This document shows, piece by piece, positions 20,946-29,907 of a DNA stretch of 39,843 nucleotides (position 1 is the stretch's first letter; each line of letters begins with the position of its first letter). The DNA is from an uncultured Prevotellaceae bacterium (GTDB lineage: Bacteria; Bacteroidota; Bacteroidia; Bacteroidales; Bacteroidaceae): the NCBI GenBank assembly GCA_947168395.1, contig CAMVLT010000033.1:1-39843 (forward strand), read 5' to 3'. The notes beneath the pieces were generated by a model. It was not told the DNA's origin. It ran no database searches and saw only the letters and a list, made by a program, of their open reading frames with translations. The position numbers and the translations under genes were made by a program.

Positions 20946-23185
20946 TGCACTTTGCCGATGTCATACTCCCCCTGCCGCTCGACGGCACCTTTACCTACTC
21001 CCTGCCGCCGCAGTGGCAAGAGTGCGTAAAGCCAGGGTGCCGTGTGCTGGTGCCTTTCGGGCGCAGCAAGCACTATGTGGGAATCGTCGCAACCCTGCAC
21101 GACAACAAGCCGACGGGCTACGAGGTTAAGGACATACTGCAACCGATTGACACACAGCCGATATTGCTTCCCGAGCAGTATCGGCTGTGGCAGTGGATAG
21201 CCGACTATTACATGTCGCCCATCGGCGAAGTCTACAAGGCGGCTCTGCCTGCGGGGCTGAAGGCTGAAGACGGCTACCGTCCCAAGACCGAAACCTATAT
21301 ACGGCTCACCTCCCAGTTCAGTTCCGAGCCGTCCCTCCATATTGCCCTCGACATGCTGCAGCGGGCACCGAAGCAGCTGAAGGCGTTCACCGACTTCCTC
21401 TATCTCGCTGAAGAAGGCGACGTGACCCGTGACGAACTGCTCAACGAAGGTCACGCGCTACAGACCGTCTCGATGCTCATCAAGCGCGGTATGCTCGAAA
21501 CATACGAGGTGGAGGTGGGACGGCTGAACCACAGCGGCGAGCCGCATCCAGAGAACATCAAGCGGCTCAGCGCGGCACAGGAGAGGGCCTACAACCAGGT
21601 ACTGATGTCGATGATGAAGAAGCAGGTGACGCTGCTGCATGGTGTCACCTCCAGCGGCAAGACCGAAATCTACATCCACCTGATACAGCGCGAGATTGAC
21701 CAGCACCGCCAGGTGCTCTACCTGCTGCCCGAGATTGCACTCACCGTCCAGATGATGGAGCGGCTGCACCGCGTCTTCGGCGACCGCCTTGGCATCTACC
21801 ACTCCAAGTACAGCGATGCCGAGCGGGTGGAAATCTGGCAGAAGCAGCTTTCGGGCCATCCCTACGACGTCATCCTGGGTGCCCGTAGTGCCGTCTTCCT
21901 GCCTTTCCAGCGGCTTGGCCTCATCATCGTCGACGAGGAGCACGAGACCAGTTTCAAGCAGCAGGACCCCATGCCCCGCTATCATGCACGCTCTGCCGCC
22001 ATCATGATGGGGGCACTGGCAGCCCCCTCCCCCTCCGTCCTCCTCGGTTCGGCTACTCCATCTCTGGAAACCTATCACAACGCCATGACGGGCAAGTATG
22101 GATATGTACAGCTGACCGAGCGGCATCAAGGCATTGAGCTGCCCGAGATTCAGGTGGTTGACACCCACGACCTGCGCCACCGCAAGATGATGCACGGTCC
22201 CTTCTCGCCGTTGCTGTTGAGCAAGGTACGCGAAGCCCTGGAACGCGGCGAGCAGGCCATCCTCTTCCAAAACCGCCGCGGCTATGCGCCAGTATTAACG
22301 TGCAAGGCATGCGGCTGGGTGCCCCACTGCCAGAACTGCGACGTGTCGCTCACCTACCACCGCCAACTGAACCAGCTGGTGTGCCACTATTGCGGTGCCG
22401 TCTACCAGGTGCCGGTGGAGTGTCCTGCCTGCGGCGAGACCAACCTGCTGACACGCGGCTACGGCACGGAGAAGATAGAATCCGAGGTGCGCGAGGTATT
22501 CCCCGAAGCCCGCATCAGCCGCATGGACCTCGACACCACCCGTACCCGTCATGCCTACGAGCGGCTCATCAGCGACTTTGCGTCGGGGCGCACCAATCTG
22601 CTCATCGGCACCCAGATGATATCGAAGGGACTCGATTTCGACCGCGTCAGCGTAGTGGGCATCCTCGATGCCGATACCATGCTGAACTATCCCGACTTCC
22701 GTGCCTTCGAGCATGCCTTCATGATGATGTCGCAGGTCAGCGGACGTGCCGGCCGCAAGGGTCATCGCGGCCTCGTCATCCTGCAGACCAGCCAGCCGCA
22801 GCTGCCCCTTATCCGTCAGGTGGTGGAGGGCGACTACGCAGCCTTCTACCGTTCGCTGCTGACCGAGCGCCGCGAGTTCCACTATCCGCCTTACTACCGG
22901 CTCATCTACGTCTACCTGAAACATCGTACCGACCCGATGGTTGAGACCGCCGCCCGTGAGTTAGGCTACCGTCTGCGCCAGTGGTTCGGTTCCCGCGTGC
23001 TGGGTCCCGACAAGCCCGGTGTCGCGCGAGTGAAGTCGCTCAGCATCCGCAAGCTTGTGCTGAAGTTGGAGCCGCAGCTCAATATGGCCGATGTGCGCAA
23101 ATATTTAGCGCTTGCCCAGCAGCAGATGCTTCAGGACAAGCGCTATGCGTCGTTGCAAGTCTACTACGACGTAGACCCTCTTTAG
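20945..23185 (+). CDS. priA: Primosomal protein N', replication restart helicase PriA
   Basis: PriA reloads the replisome at stalled forks. The start at ATG 20945, overlapping the previous stop by one base, gives 746 aa opening MHFADVILPLPLDGTFTYSL, the PriA 3'-DNA-binding domain. The SF2 helicase core has Walker A GVTSSGKTE (about 232-240), DEEH (about 329-332) and LLGSATPSLE. Eight cysteines at about 453-500 (CKACGW..CQNC..CHYC..CPAC) bind two zinc ions. Motifs IGTQMISKGLDF and QVSGRAGRKG complete the helicase. The gene ends head-to-head with the next porin gene, overlapping it by 4 bp. Confidence 0.96.
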   Translation: MHFADVILPLPLDGTFTYSLPPQWQECVKPGCRVLVPFGRSKHYVGIVATLHDNKPTGYEVKDILQPIDTQPILLPEQYRLWQWIADYYMSPIGEVYKAALPAGLKAEDGYRPKTETYIRLTSQFSSEPSLHIALDMLQRAPKQLKAFTDFLYLAEEGDVTRDELLNEGHALQTVSMLIKRGMLETYEVEVGRLNHSGEPHPENIKRLSAAQERAYNQVLMSMMKKQVTLLHGVTSSGKTEIYIHLIQREIDQHRQVLYLLPEIALTVQMMERLHRVFGDRLGIYHSKYSDAERVEIWQKQLSGHPYDVILGARSAVFLPFQRLGLIIVDEEHETSFKQQDPMPRYHARSAAIMMGALAAPSPSVLLGSATPSLETYHNAMTGKYGYVQLTERHQGIELPEIQVVDTHDLRHRKMMHGPFSPLLLSKVREALERGEQAILFQNRRGYAPVLTCKACGWVPHCQNCDVSLTYHRQLNQLVCHYCGAVYQVPVECPACGETNLLTRGYGTEKIESEVREVFPEARISRMDLDTTRTRHAYERLISDFASGRTNLLIGTQMISKGLDFDRVSVVGILDADTMLNYPDFRAFEHAFMMMSQVSGRAGRKGHRGLVILQTSQPQLPLIRQVVEGDYAAFYRSLLTERREFHYPPYYRLIYVYLKHRTDPMVETAARELGYRLRQWFGSRVLGPDKPGVARVKSLSIRKLVLKLEPQLNMADVRKYLALAQQQMLQDKRYASLQVYYDVDPL

Positions 23186-24507
23186 AATTTGTAGTCGATA
23201 CCTACGCCGATGACGTTGTTGGTACGTGAGTACGTTTCCTTTCCGTAGGATGCCTGCTTGTCGTAGTCGCTGTACAGGCTGATGAAGTAACCGGCATTCA
23301 GACGAACCTTCTCGTTGATGTTCCATGCGCCACCCAGTCCGATGGAGTAGCTGTCGCAGGCGAAGGAAGTGTTCTGCTGGTAACCGTCAGAGAGTCCGTA
23401 GTCGGTACGCTGACCACCACAGCTGACGGTGAACTTGTCGTTGATGTCGTATTCCACGCCAGCCAGAATCTCGTGGGTGCCGTGGGTAAGCTCATCCTGA
23501 CGGTCGTTGCCCATTTTGGCGTTCTTGTCGTCGAAGAAGTGATACTCAAGGGTGGCACGGAGCTGGGGGGTAAACTCATAACCGGCAGCCACAGAAAGCA
23601 GGGCAGGCATGTCGTAGCGCGTGCGGACACCGTCCTGATAAGGAGCGGTGTAGGCACCGAGAGTCTGTTGTAGCGCAGCCAGCTTCGCCTGGGCATTGGG
23701 GGCGTTGGCCAACATGTAGCCCATGAGGTTGGCCCCCAGTCCGGCATCAAGAACATTGGTGTCGTTCTTGGGATTCACCTTGGTGCGGAACTCATAGCGG
23801 GCAGTCAGCGTAAGGGGTCCCTGATGATAGTTGACGCTGACTAAAGGCGTGAAGCCCCAGCCCTTTTGGTCCACATCGAGCATCAGTGCCGCCAGGTCGC
23901 CAAAGGCAGGATGCTCTTTGGCCTTGACGTGTCCGCGATAGTAACCGTCGTAATAGTTGGCACGCACGCCGACGGCTGCCGACAAGCAGTCAAGCAGTTT
24001 GTAGGTGAAGTTCAGCTGTCCGCCGTAGATATACTGCTTGCCCTTCATCTCTGAATCGAGTTTGTAGGTGCTGGGCTGTATGCCGTTATTGGCCAACATT
24101 CCGCCTAACAGCACGTTGAACATGGGCACGCCCTCGTCGTACTTCACGAAGCCGCCGCTACCCACGATGCCTATCATGCTGGAAATGGCCCAGCGGTCCT
24201 TCTTGTAAGAAGCGAAAAGAGCTGGAACAATCGGTGCAGAAGCCACCCCTTCGTACTTGACACCGTTGTAGGTAATATCGCGGTTCTGCCACGGTTTCTG
24301 GAAATCGAGCGACATTTGGAAGCCGTCGTAGCCCCATGCCAGTCCGGCGGGGTTCGAGTAGGCAGCGTCTATTTCCATCGAGGCGCCGCGGGCCATCATG
24401 CGGTCGAAGGCGATGTGATAATTGGTGTTGGTCATCAGACCACCGGCACTTGCAGCAGCCGCGAAGCCGAAGGTGGCTGCCATCATAAAAAACAGTTTCT
24501 TGGTCAT
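23182..24507 (-). CDS. FadL/OmpP1-type outer-membrane protein (441 aa)
   Basis: The start at ATG 24505-24507 gives MTKKLFFMMAATFGFAAAAS and a cleavage site before GGLMTNTN; an upstream ATG would add 39 residues reading through the promoter. Family marks are the mature start GGLMTNTNYHIAFDRM, AYSNPAGLAWGYDGF near 53, and a barrel with LSVAAGYEFTPQLRATLEYH near 310. FadL-type barrels carry hydrophobic compounds, but the substrate is unknown. It is a paralogue of the 498-aa protein at 28257-29753, with matching start, YSNPAG motif and YGL(S/T)D near the end. Confidence 0.85.
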   Translation of the reverse strand: MTKKLFFMMAATFGFAAAASAGGLMTNTNYHIAFDRMMARGASMEIDAAYSNPAGLAWGYDGFQMSLDFQKPWQNRDITYNGVKYEGVASAPIVPALFASYKKDRWAISSMIGIVGSGGFVKYDEGVPMFNVLLGGMLANNGIQPSTYKLDSEMKGKQYIYGGQLNFTYKLLDCLSAAVGVRANYYDGYYRGHVKAKEHPAFGDLAALMLDVDQKGWGFTPLVSVNYHQGPLTLTARYEFRTKVNPKNDTNVLDAGLGANLMGYMLANAPNAQAKLAALQQTLGAYTAPYQDGVRTRYDMPALLSVAAGYEFTPQLRATLEYHFFDDKNAKMGNDRQDELTHGTHEILAGVEYDINDKFTVSCGGQRTDYGLSDGYQQNTSFACDSYSIGLGGAWNINEKVRLNAGYFISLYSDYDKQASYGKETYSRTNNVIGVGIDYKF

Positions 24508-24537
24508 GGTTGGATAGGGTTTGTTCGTAATTGGGTG

Positions 24538-24545
24538 CAAAAATA
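24538..24545 (-). promoter_or_regulatory. -7 box of the 441-aa porin gene
   Basis: Minus-strand TATTTTTG followed by CA matches TAnnTTTG, 30 bp before the start codon. Confidence 0.5.
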
Positions 24546-24609
24546 CGAAAAAATAGCCAATAAGATACATTTTTACGGGGAAAAATGCACGTAGAAAGGA
24601 AAAATATTG

Positions 24610-24617
24610 TATATTTG
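24610..24617 (+). promoter_or_regulatory. -7 box of the 958-aa secreted protein gene
   Basis: TATATTTG followed by CAC matches TAnnTTTG, leaving a leader of about 55-60 bases before the ATG at 24678. Confidence 0.6.
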
Positions 24618-24677
24618 CACACAAAACACAGAACAGCCTAAGAATTATTAACTAACTACACATTAAATTAAAGGTTT

Positions 24678-27554
24678 ATGAAACAAAGTTACTTCAAGCG
24701 TTTGTTGCTGGCAATGGGAGTGTTGTCGGCAACGTCAGTATCGGCTATTGACTTGCCTTACGCCAAGGCACCGGCCGACGGTAAAACCTACATCCTGGTG
24801 AGCAGGTTAAAGCCCGCCAGCTATCTCAGGGAAACAAGCTGGGACGGCTCGCTCTACCTGCAGCCTTACGACCTGAACGAGCAGCAGAAGGCCGCCTTCA
24901 CGGCTAAGCTGAACGAGGACGGCACCTGGAACTTCTACAAGGAAATGGTTGAGACCTACGAGGGTGAAGAGGAACCCTACAAGTACATGGTCTACATGGG
25001 CATTCCTGCTGGCACCGACAACCTGAGACTCAGAGAGCTGGACCCCGTCAGCTGGACGGTAGAGCCAACCCGCCTGAACGACTACTATATGCTGAAAGCA
25101 GGTTGGGGTCAGGGCAATGCGCAGACCGAGGGCGGCTACCTGCACCTGAACAATGGTGGTGAGTATCTGGTCATCACCGAACCCACCAACCAATGGTTCC
25201 CCGACTTCTACGGCGGCATACAGCGCGACGAGAATGAGGACCCCGTCTACGACGAGGCAGGCTTCGTGGAGCCGCTGAACCCCATTTCGCGCTACTGGGC
25301 GTTCGTCGAGATTGACGACGTGCCTGCCTTCGCCGTGAAGGTACAACTCTACGCGCTGCTCCAGGGCATCGAGGAGAACTATCTGGGCGATGACGCGTTC
25401 AACGCCGGATTCCAGCAGGCCCTCGATACAGCCATGCCCTACTACGAGAAGCAGGACTTCACCGAGGATGACTTGGCGGCAGCCAAGGGCATCGTCGATG
25501 CCAAGCTGGCCCTCTACAACGAGATTAAGGCGGCACAGGACCTGTTAGGTGACCAGTCGGATTACAAACTCTCGACGGCCATCGAGGCAGCCACCTCTGC
25601 CTTCAACACCCTGACCGACACACAGGCACTGACCGACGCACAGGCAACGCTGAAGGAGGCCGAGACGGCATTTGCCTTAGGAGGTGACGACCTGACGGCA
25701 CTCGGCAGGAACATGAGCTTCGAGGACCTCTCGGCACAGGGTGGCAGCCAGACGTCAAGCGTCGCTGGTGCTCCTGCGGGCTGGAACGTCTACGTTCGTG
25801 GCCAGCAGGTAGTGACGGCCGACGATGTGCGCGCTGCCGGCATCACCGCCTGGCACGGTGCCAACTACGACGCCGAGGGTTCACCGATGGACGGTGAACT
25901 GGCCTTCGGACTGTGGAACAGCGGCGTGCCCCAGTACGAGATTTCGCAGACCATCAGCGGTCTCGAGAACGGTTCCTACACCATCAGCGCCGGTTTGATG
26001 GTAGGTGCCAACGGCAACGGTTCGCGCCGCACCACGCAGCGCATCTTCGGTAACCTCAACTCGAAGTACTTCGCCAGCGAGGATGAGTACAATCTGGAAG
26101 TGCTCGACCAGAGCGAGGTCTACAGCTTCGAGGGACTGGTAGAGCCTGTTACCGACCGTGAGCTGCAGCCCATCAGCGTCCGTGCCTTCGTCTTCGACGG
26201 CACCCTGACCTTCGGTCTGCGTACCGACGGCAACATTGCCGCTGCCAACCGTGAGGGCAGCAACGGTGCCGGTGGCGACGGATGGTTCAAGCTCGACAAC
26301 TTCCGCATCACGAAGGAGGGCTACATCCAGGACGACGCACTGGCCATCTACAACCACTACAATGAAGTCTACGACCGCTTCTTGGACGAGGCCATGCAGC
26401 AGTCCGTCAAGGACGAGCTGAAGAGCGTCACCGGCGGCGCTATCGGAGCTGGCAGCAGTCAGGAGGAGATTATTGCAGCCATCGTGAAGCTGAAGGACAT
26501 GTACCCCACCGTAGAGGCATCTGTTGCTGCCTACAAGCGGCTGTATGAGGCCATCGAGAACGGCATTGCCCAGCAGATAGAGTACGAATACAGCGCTACC
26601 ATCGACGACTTCAGCGACATGGTGATGGCGGCTCAGGACATATACGACGAGGGCAACGCCTCTGTGCAGGAAATCGACGAGGTGATAGCCAACCTGGCTG
26701 CCGGACTGGAAGAGCTGAAGGCCACTGCCGTGAGCTTAGGCGACGTCACTTTCGTACTGAAGAACAACAGCTTCGAGGACCTGAGCAATCAGGGCGGTAG
26801 CCCCAGCGACGGTGCGCAGCGTGCTCCCGCCGGATGGACGCTGACGGTCGACGGTGAGGTTGTCGAGGGTACTCCCGGCTTCGGCTGGTGTGCCATCAAC
26901 CATGGCGACGCCATCGACGTGACCGACTATGAGGGCAACCACTACGACCACCAGTACACCGACGGCGAGTTCCTGTGGGGTATCTGGAACGGCAACATCC
27001 CCGAGATTGAGCTTAGCCAGACGCTGAAGCACCTGCCCGCCGGCAACTACACGCTGCAGGCCGACGTCATGGTGGAATACAACTGGGCCGGCAACTGCCT
27101 CACCACCCAGCGACTCTTTGCCAACAACTTCGTACAGATGTTCGGTTCCGAGGGCTACCACGAAATCAACCTGCCCGAGGACGCCAAGAATGCCACCGTA
27201 CTGACCTACGCCGACTATACCTGCACCAGCGACGACCCGCTGACCCACCTGCTGCGCCCGATGGAGGTCAACTTCGACGTTGACGAGTCAGGCATTGCCG
27301 TCATCGGATTCCGCACCAACAGCATCAGCGACTTGGGCGAGGCCCAGAACAATGGCAAGGGATGGTTCAAACTCGACAATTTCCGCCTGACTTACAACAG
27401 TGCCGAGGTGTCTACAGGCATTGCCACCCTGAAGCCTGCCGCTACTACTGCTGCTCAGGTCTACGGCCTCGACGGCCAGCGCCGCACACAGATGCAGCGC
27501 GGCCTGAACATCGTCCGTAAGGACGGCAAGGCCGTGAAGCTCATCAGCAAGTAA
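24678..27554 (+). CDS. Large secreted protein with duplicated beta domains and T9SS-like tail
   Basis: The 958-aa protein has signal peptide MKQSYFKRLLLAMGVLSATS ending VSA. A unique N-terminal part (24-260) is followed by a helical linker of FIVAR-like character (about 265-340). A beta domain then runs from NMSFEDLSAQGGSQ (about 345) to GWFKLDNFRIT (about 542), and a second helical linker spans about 555-690. A second copy of the beta domain runs from NNSFEDLSNQGGSP (about 696) to GWFKLDNFRLTY (about 905). The paired domains look like carbohydrate-binding jelly rolls. The end (VYGLDGQRRTQMQRGLNIV then RKDGKAVKLISK) resembles Prevotella T9SS sorting signals, so surface export is likely. No catalytic domain is recognised. 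Confidence 0.8.
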   Translation: MKQSYFKRLLLAMGVLSATSVSAIDLPYAKAPADGKTYILVSRLKPASYLRETSWDGSLYLQPYDLNEQQKAAFTAKLNEDGTWNFYKEMVETYEGEEEPYKYMVYMGIPAGTDNLRLRELDPVSWTVEPTRLNDYYMLKAGWGQGNAQTEGGYLHLNNGGEYLVITEPTNQWFPDFYGGIQRDENEDPVYDEAGFVEPLNPISRYWAFVEIDDVPAFAVKVQLYALLQGIEENYLGDDAFNAGFQQALDTAMPYYEKQDFTEDDLAAAKGIVDAKLALYNEIKAAQDLLGDQSDYKLSTAIEAATSAFNTLTDTQALTDAQATLKEAETAFALGGDDLTALGRNMSFEDLSAQGGSQTSSVAGAPAGWNVYVRGQQVVTADDVRAAGITAWHGANYDAEGSPMDGELAFGLWNSGVPQYEISQTISGLENGSYTISAGLMVGANGNGSRRTTQRIFGNLNSKYFASEDEYNLEVLDQSEVYSFEGLVEPVTDRELQPISVRAFVFDGTLTFGLRTDGNIAAANREGSNGAGGDGWFKLDNFRITKEGYIQDDALAIYNHYNEVYDRFLDEAMQQSVKDELKSVTGGAIGAGSSQEEIIAAIVKLKDMYPTVEASVAAYKRLYEAIENGIAQQIEYEYSATIDDFSDMVMAAQDIYDEGNASVQEIDEVIANLAAGLEELKATAVSLGDVTFVLKNNSFEDLSNQGGSPSDGAQRAPAGWTLTVDGEVVEGTPGFGWCAINHGDAIDVTDYEGNHYDHQYTDGEFLWGIWNGNIPEIELSQTLKHLPAGNYTLQADVMVEYNWAGNCLTTQRLFANNFVQMFGSEGYHEINLPEDAKNATVLTYADYTCTSDDPLTHLLRPMEVNFDVDESGIAVIGFRTNSISDLGEAQNNGKGWFKLDNFRLTYNSAEVSTGIATLKPAATTAAQVYGLDGQRRTQMQRGLNIVRKDGKAVKLISK

Positions 27555-27592
27555 CCACGCCACCACCCCGTGGCATAGACCACCCAAAATCT

Positions 27593-27637
27593 CCACCCCG
27601 TATGAGCATTTTCTGCCTCATGGGGTGGATTTTTTTA
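27593..27637 (+). terminator. Rho-independent terminator of the secreted protein gene
   Basis: CCACCCCGTATGAG pairs with CTCATGGGGTGG (one 2-base bulge) around a 10-base loop and is followed by ATTTTTTTAA. It lies 38 bp after the stop codon. Confidence 0.8.
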
Positions 27638-27667
27638 ACGGGTAAATACTTTGCGCCTTCGTTAGCC

Positions 27668-28069
27668 TTACGACTCGCGACAGTTAGGGTTACGACTCTC
27701 GATGATTAACCTTACGACTCACGAAGATTAGGGTTACGACAACCTAACAACCTAACAACCTAACAACCTAACAACCTAACATTACCCCCTTTTTTTATGC
27801 AAAAAATTGGGGGAAATCGTCGGAAATGCCCTGTTTATCCCTGCAAGCGAAGATTCCCAATACTTAAAAGTATTTTATAATAATAATTATATTATAATAT
27901 AATTATTATTATAATTAATAGTATATAAGAGGGGAAATGTTAGGTTGATAGGTTGAATCTTCGCTTGCAATGATAAACAAAGGGTTTCCGAAGATTTTCC
28001 CCTCATTTTTACAAAAAAATGGGGGGTAATGTTAGGTTGTTAGGTTGTTAGGTTGTTAGGTTGTTAGGG
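27668..28069. repeat. Palindromic word-repeat element D (word AACCTAAC) with 22-bp tail repeats
   Basis: A tail of three 22-bp units starting TTACGACTC (27668-27733, plus 7 bases) leads into five perfect AACCTAAC copies (27741-27780). A scaffold follows (ATTACCCCC, T-run, TCGTCGGAAATGCCCTGTTTAT, GCAAGCGAAGATTC), then a roughly 65-base A/T-only palindromic core (about 27870-27935). The inverted scaffold comes next, ending in four and a half GTTAGGTT copies (28031-28069). It shares the TCTTCGGAAA.nCCTTTGT scaffold with elements A-C but carries another word. It contains no gene. Confidence 0.8.
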
Positions 28070-28230
28070 CCGTAGCACGTCGCGCCTGAACCGCCAGCCG
28101 GTGAAAAGCAGCATACAGCCCGCTGCCATTCCCGCTGCACCGATGACAAAGGGGGAAAAATAGGAAATCACCCCAAAAAAGCTAAAGGCCTCTCCAAAGG
28201 GCTTGGGGAGGCCTTTAGCTTTTTTGGGGG
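28068..28230 (-). pseudogene. C-terminal fragment of a membrane protein abutting element D
   Basis: The minus frame reads SYFSPFVIGAAGMAAGCMLL then FTGWRFRRDVLRP and a stop at 28068-28070. This is one membrane helix and a basic tail, as at the end of an inner-membrane protein. The stop codon is the TTA inside the first GTTAGG of element D, so the element may have cut a longer gene. Upstream the frame passes through the terminator hairpin (GLPKPFGEAFSFFG) without a stop. Confidence 0.35.
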
Positions 28231-28236
28231 TGTTTT
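28171..28236. terminator. Two-way terminator after the 498-aa porin gene
   Basis: 28171-28192 and 28208-28229 are exact 22-base reverse complements around a 15-base loop. T-runs lie on both strands, within the stem and just outside it (TTTTTTT 28233-28239). The inner part (CTCTCCAAAGGGCTTGGGGAG) resembles the short hairpin-repeat family. Confidence 0.8.
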
Positions 28237-28256
28237 TTTGAGATTTGCCCCCATTT

Positions 28257-29753
28257 TTACAGGCTGACCTCGCAGCCGATGCCGAGCACCCGGTTTGTTC
28301 GGGTGAAGGAGTCGCTGACGAGAGGTTCGGTAGAGGTCAGACGGTCGTAGGTGTCGTACATGGTCTGGAAGTAGGCGGCCTTGAGCGTGAGCCGGTCGGT
28401 GGCCTTGTAGTTGAAGCCGAAGCCGATGCTGTAGCTGTCGACGACAAACGAGATGTCGTTCATGTACTCGTCGGTCAGTCCGTAGCGGGTGAGCTGTCCT
28501 CCAGCGGAAATGGTGAGGCGGTCGGCGACATCCCACTCGGCACCGGCAAGCAGCTCGTTGGAGTTGTGGCTGAGCTTGTCTTGGGCGTTGTCGTACCAGT
28601 CGGCCTGCTTGTCGAAGTAGTGGTGCCATCCGGCGTTGAGGCGCACGCCCTCGGCGGGTGTCCACTGTGCTCCGACTGTGAGCTGTGCGGGTGCATCCTC
28701 GTTGATGGACTCTGCGTCGCGGTATTTGTTGACGGCGGCAATCTCGCTGGCCTCGTTGACGGTTGACTCGTTCTTCATGCGTATCTGGGTCTTGAACTCG
28801 TACTTGGCGGCGAAGTTGAAGTTGCCGAACTTGTAGTCGACGCCGATGACGGGGGCGACACCGACGCTGGACTGGTTGCAGAGCAGATTGACGCCCTGCG
28901 AGTACTTCTGCAGGCTTCCGATGCTTTGCTTGGCTCCTTCGAGCTGCTGCTTGGTGGCCACCAGCTCGGCATACTGTGGCAGGGCGGTGGCTCCGGCTGC
29001 CTCATACTGAGCCATACCGGCGTTAACTTTTTCGAGGTTGCCCTCGACGGTGGCGGCAGCCGACTGGAGGAAACTGCCGAAGTTCATGTAGCGGTCCTCG
29101 CCCACGTTGACCATGATGTTGCTGATTTTGGCCTTATAGGTGGCGTTGCCGTAGAGCACGCGCAGTCCGCCGTAGACGGCGAGGTTGGGGTTGATTTTGT
29201 AGGCCGTGCCGAGCTGGAATCCGAAGTAGTACTGACGGCCCTGCATGTAGCCGTCCATGTCGTAGCCCTGTGCGCCGAAGGGCTTGAGCTGGTTGGCAAT
29301 GTTGCCCACGACGCTCTCGAAGGAGCCGAGTCCGTCGGCAAACTCACAACTGCCACCGCCTCCGGGCACCGAGAAGTTGAACTGCCACGACCAGTCGCCC
29401 TTGTTGTAGGCTGCCTGCAGCGAGGGGATGAAGGGGGCATCGGCGGTGCCCTCGAAGGTTTTTACGCTCTGTCCGTTGTTCTTGCGTCCCAAGGCGTAAA
29501 GTGGATTGGTGGAGGTTACGGTGCGGGTCTGCCGTGCATACTGCCAGTTGAAGCCTATGTGGAGACCTTCGGGCAGGAAAGCCACACCGGCGGGGTTGGA
29601 GTAGACACCGTCGAGGCCGATGGCGGCGTCGCGGGCTGGATTGCGCAGGAAGTCGACACTCTGGTTCGTGTTGGTTAAGATGCCGCCAGCCAGGGCGGTG
29701 GTTGATGTTACTGCCAGCATCACGCCGACCATCATTGCTTGCTTTTTGTTCAT
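28257..29753 (-). CDS. FadL/OmpP1-type outer-membrane protein (498 aa)
   Basis: Signal peptide MNKKQAMMVGVMLAVTSTTA is followed by LAGGILTNTN. The mature start GGILTNTNQSVDFLRNPARD and GVYSNPAGVAFLPEGLH near 49 mark the FadL/OmpP1 (TodX-like) family, whose N-terminal plug carries this NPAG-type motif. A helical insertion (about 225-285, rich in Ala, Gln and Glu) is longer than in the 441-aa paralogue at 23182-24507. The last part (DSYSIGFGFNYKATDRLTLK) forms closing strands. A -7 box lies at 29783-29790 and a strong terminator follows. The substrate is unknown. Confidence 0.87.
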   Translation of the reverse strand: MNKKQAMMVGVMLAVTSTTALAGGILTNTNQSVDFLRNPARDAAIGLDGVYSNPAGVAFLPEGLHIGFNWQYARQTRTVTSTNPLYALGRKNNGQSVKTFEGTADAPFIPSLQAAYNKGDWSWQFNFSVPGGGGSCEFADGLGSFESVVGNIANQLKPFGAQGYDMDGYMQGRQYYFGFQLGTAYKINPNLAVYGGLRVLYGNATYKAKISNIMVNVGEDRYMNFGSFLQSAAATVEGNLEKVNAGMAQYEAAGATALPQYAELVATKQQLEGAKQSIGSLQKYSQGVNLLCNQSSVGVAPVIGVDYKFGNFNFAAKYEFKTQIRMKNESTVNEASEIAAVNKYRDAESINEDAPAQLTVGAQWTPAEGVRLNAGWHHYFDKQADWYDNAQDKLSHNSNELLAGAEWDVADRLTISAGGQLTRYGLTDEYMNDISFVVDSYSIGFGFNYKATDRLTLKAAYFQTMYDTYDRLTSTEPLVSDSFTRTNRVLGIGCEVSL

Positions 29754-29782
29754 ATCCTAAAAACTTCTTAAAAAACTGGCTG

Positions 29783-29790
29783 CAAAGTTA
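29783..29790 (-). promoter_or_regulatory. -7 box of the 498-aa porin gene
   Basis: Minus-strand TAACTTTG followed by CA matches TAnnTTTG, 29 bp before the ATG. Confidence 0.6.
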
Positions 29791-29907
29791 AGGATATTGT
29801 GCCGAACAGCAGCGTTTGCGCACACAAAGTTAACGAAGATTAACGAAAAATGCACAAAATATGGCACAAATGTGCAATTCTGTGCATAATTCTCACGCCG
29901 CAAGAGG

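Noticed and set aside
22020..22045. Hairpin repeat in priA
   Set aside because: CCCCCTCCCCCTCC lacks the complementary G-run, and the coded peptide lies in the normal PriA motif before LLGSATPS.
27668..27780. Telomere-like TTAGGG motifs
   Set aside because: TTAGGG occurs only as part of a 22-bp unit and the neighbouring word is AACCTAAC. There is no sign of a replicon end.
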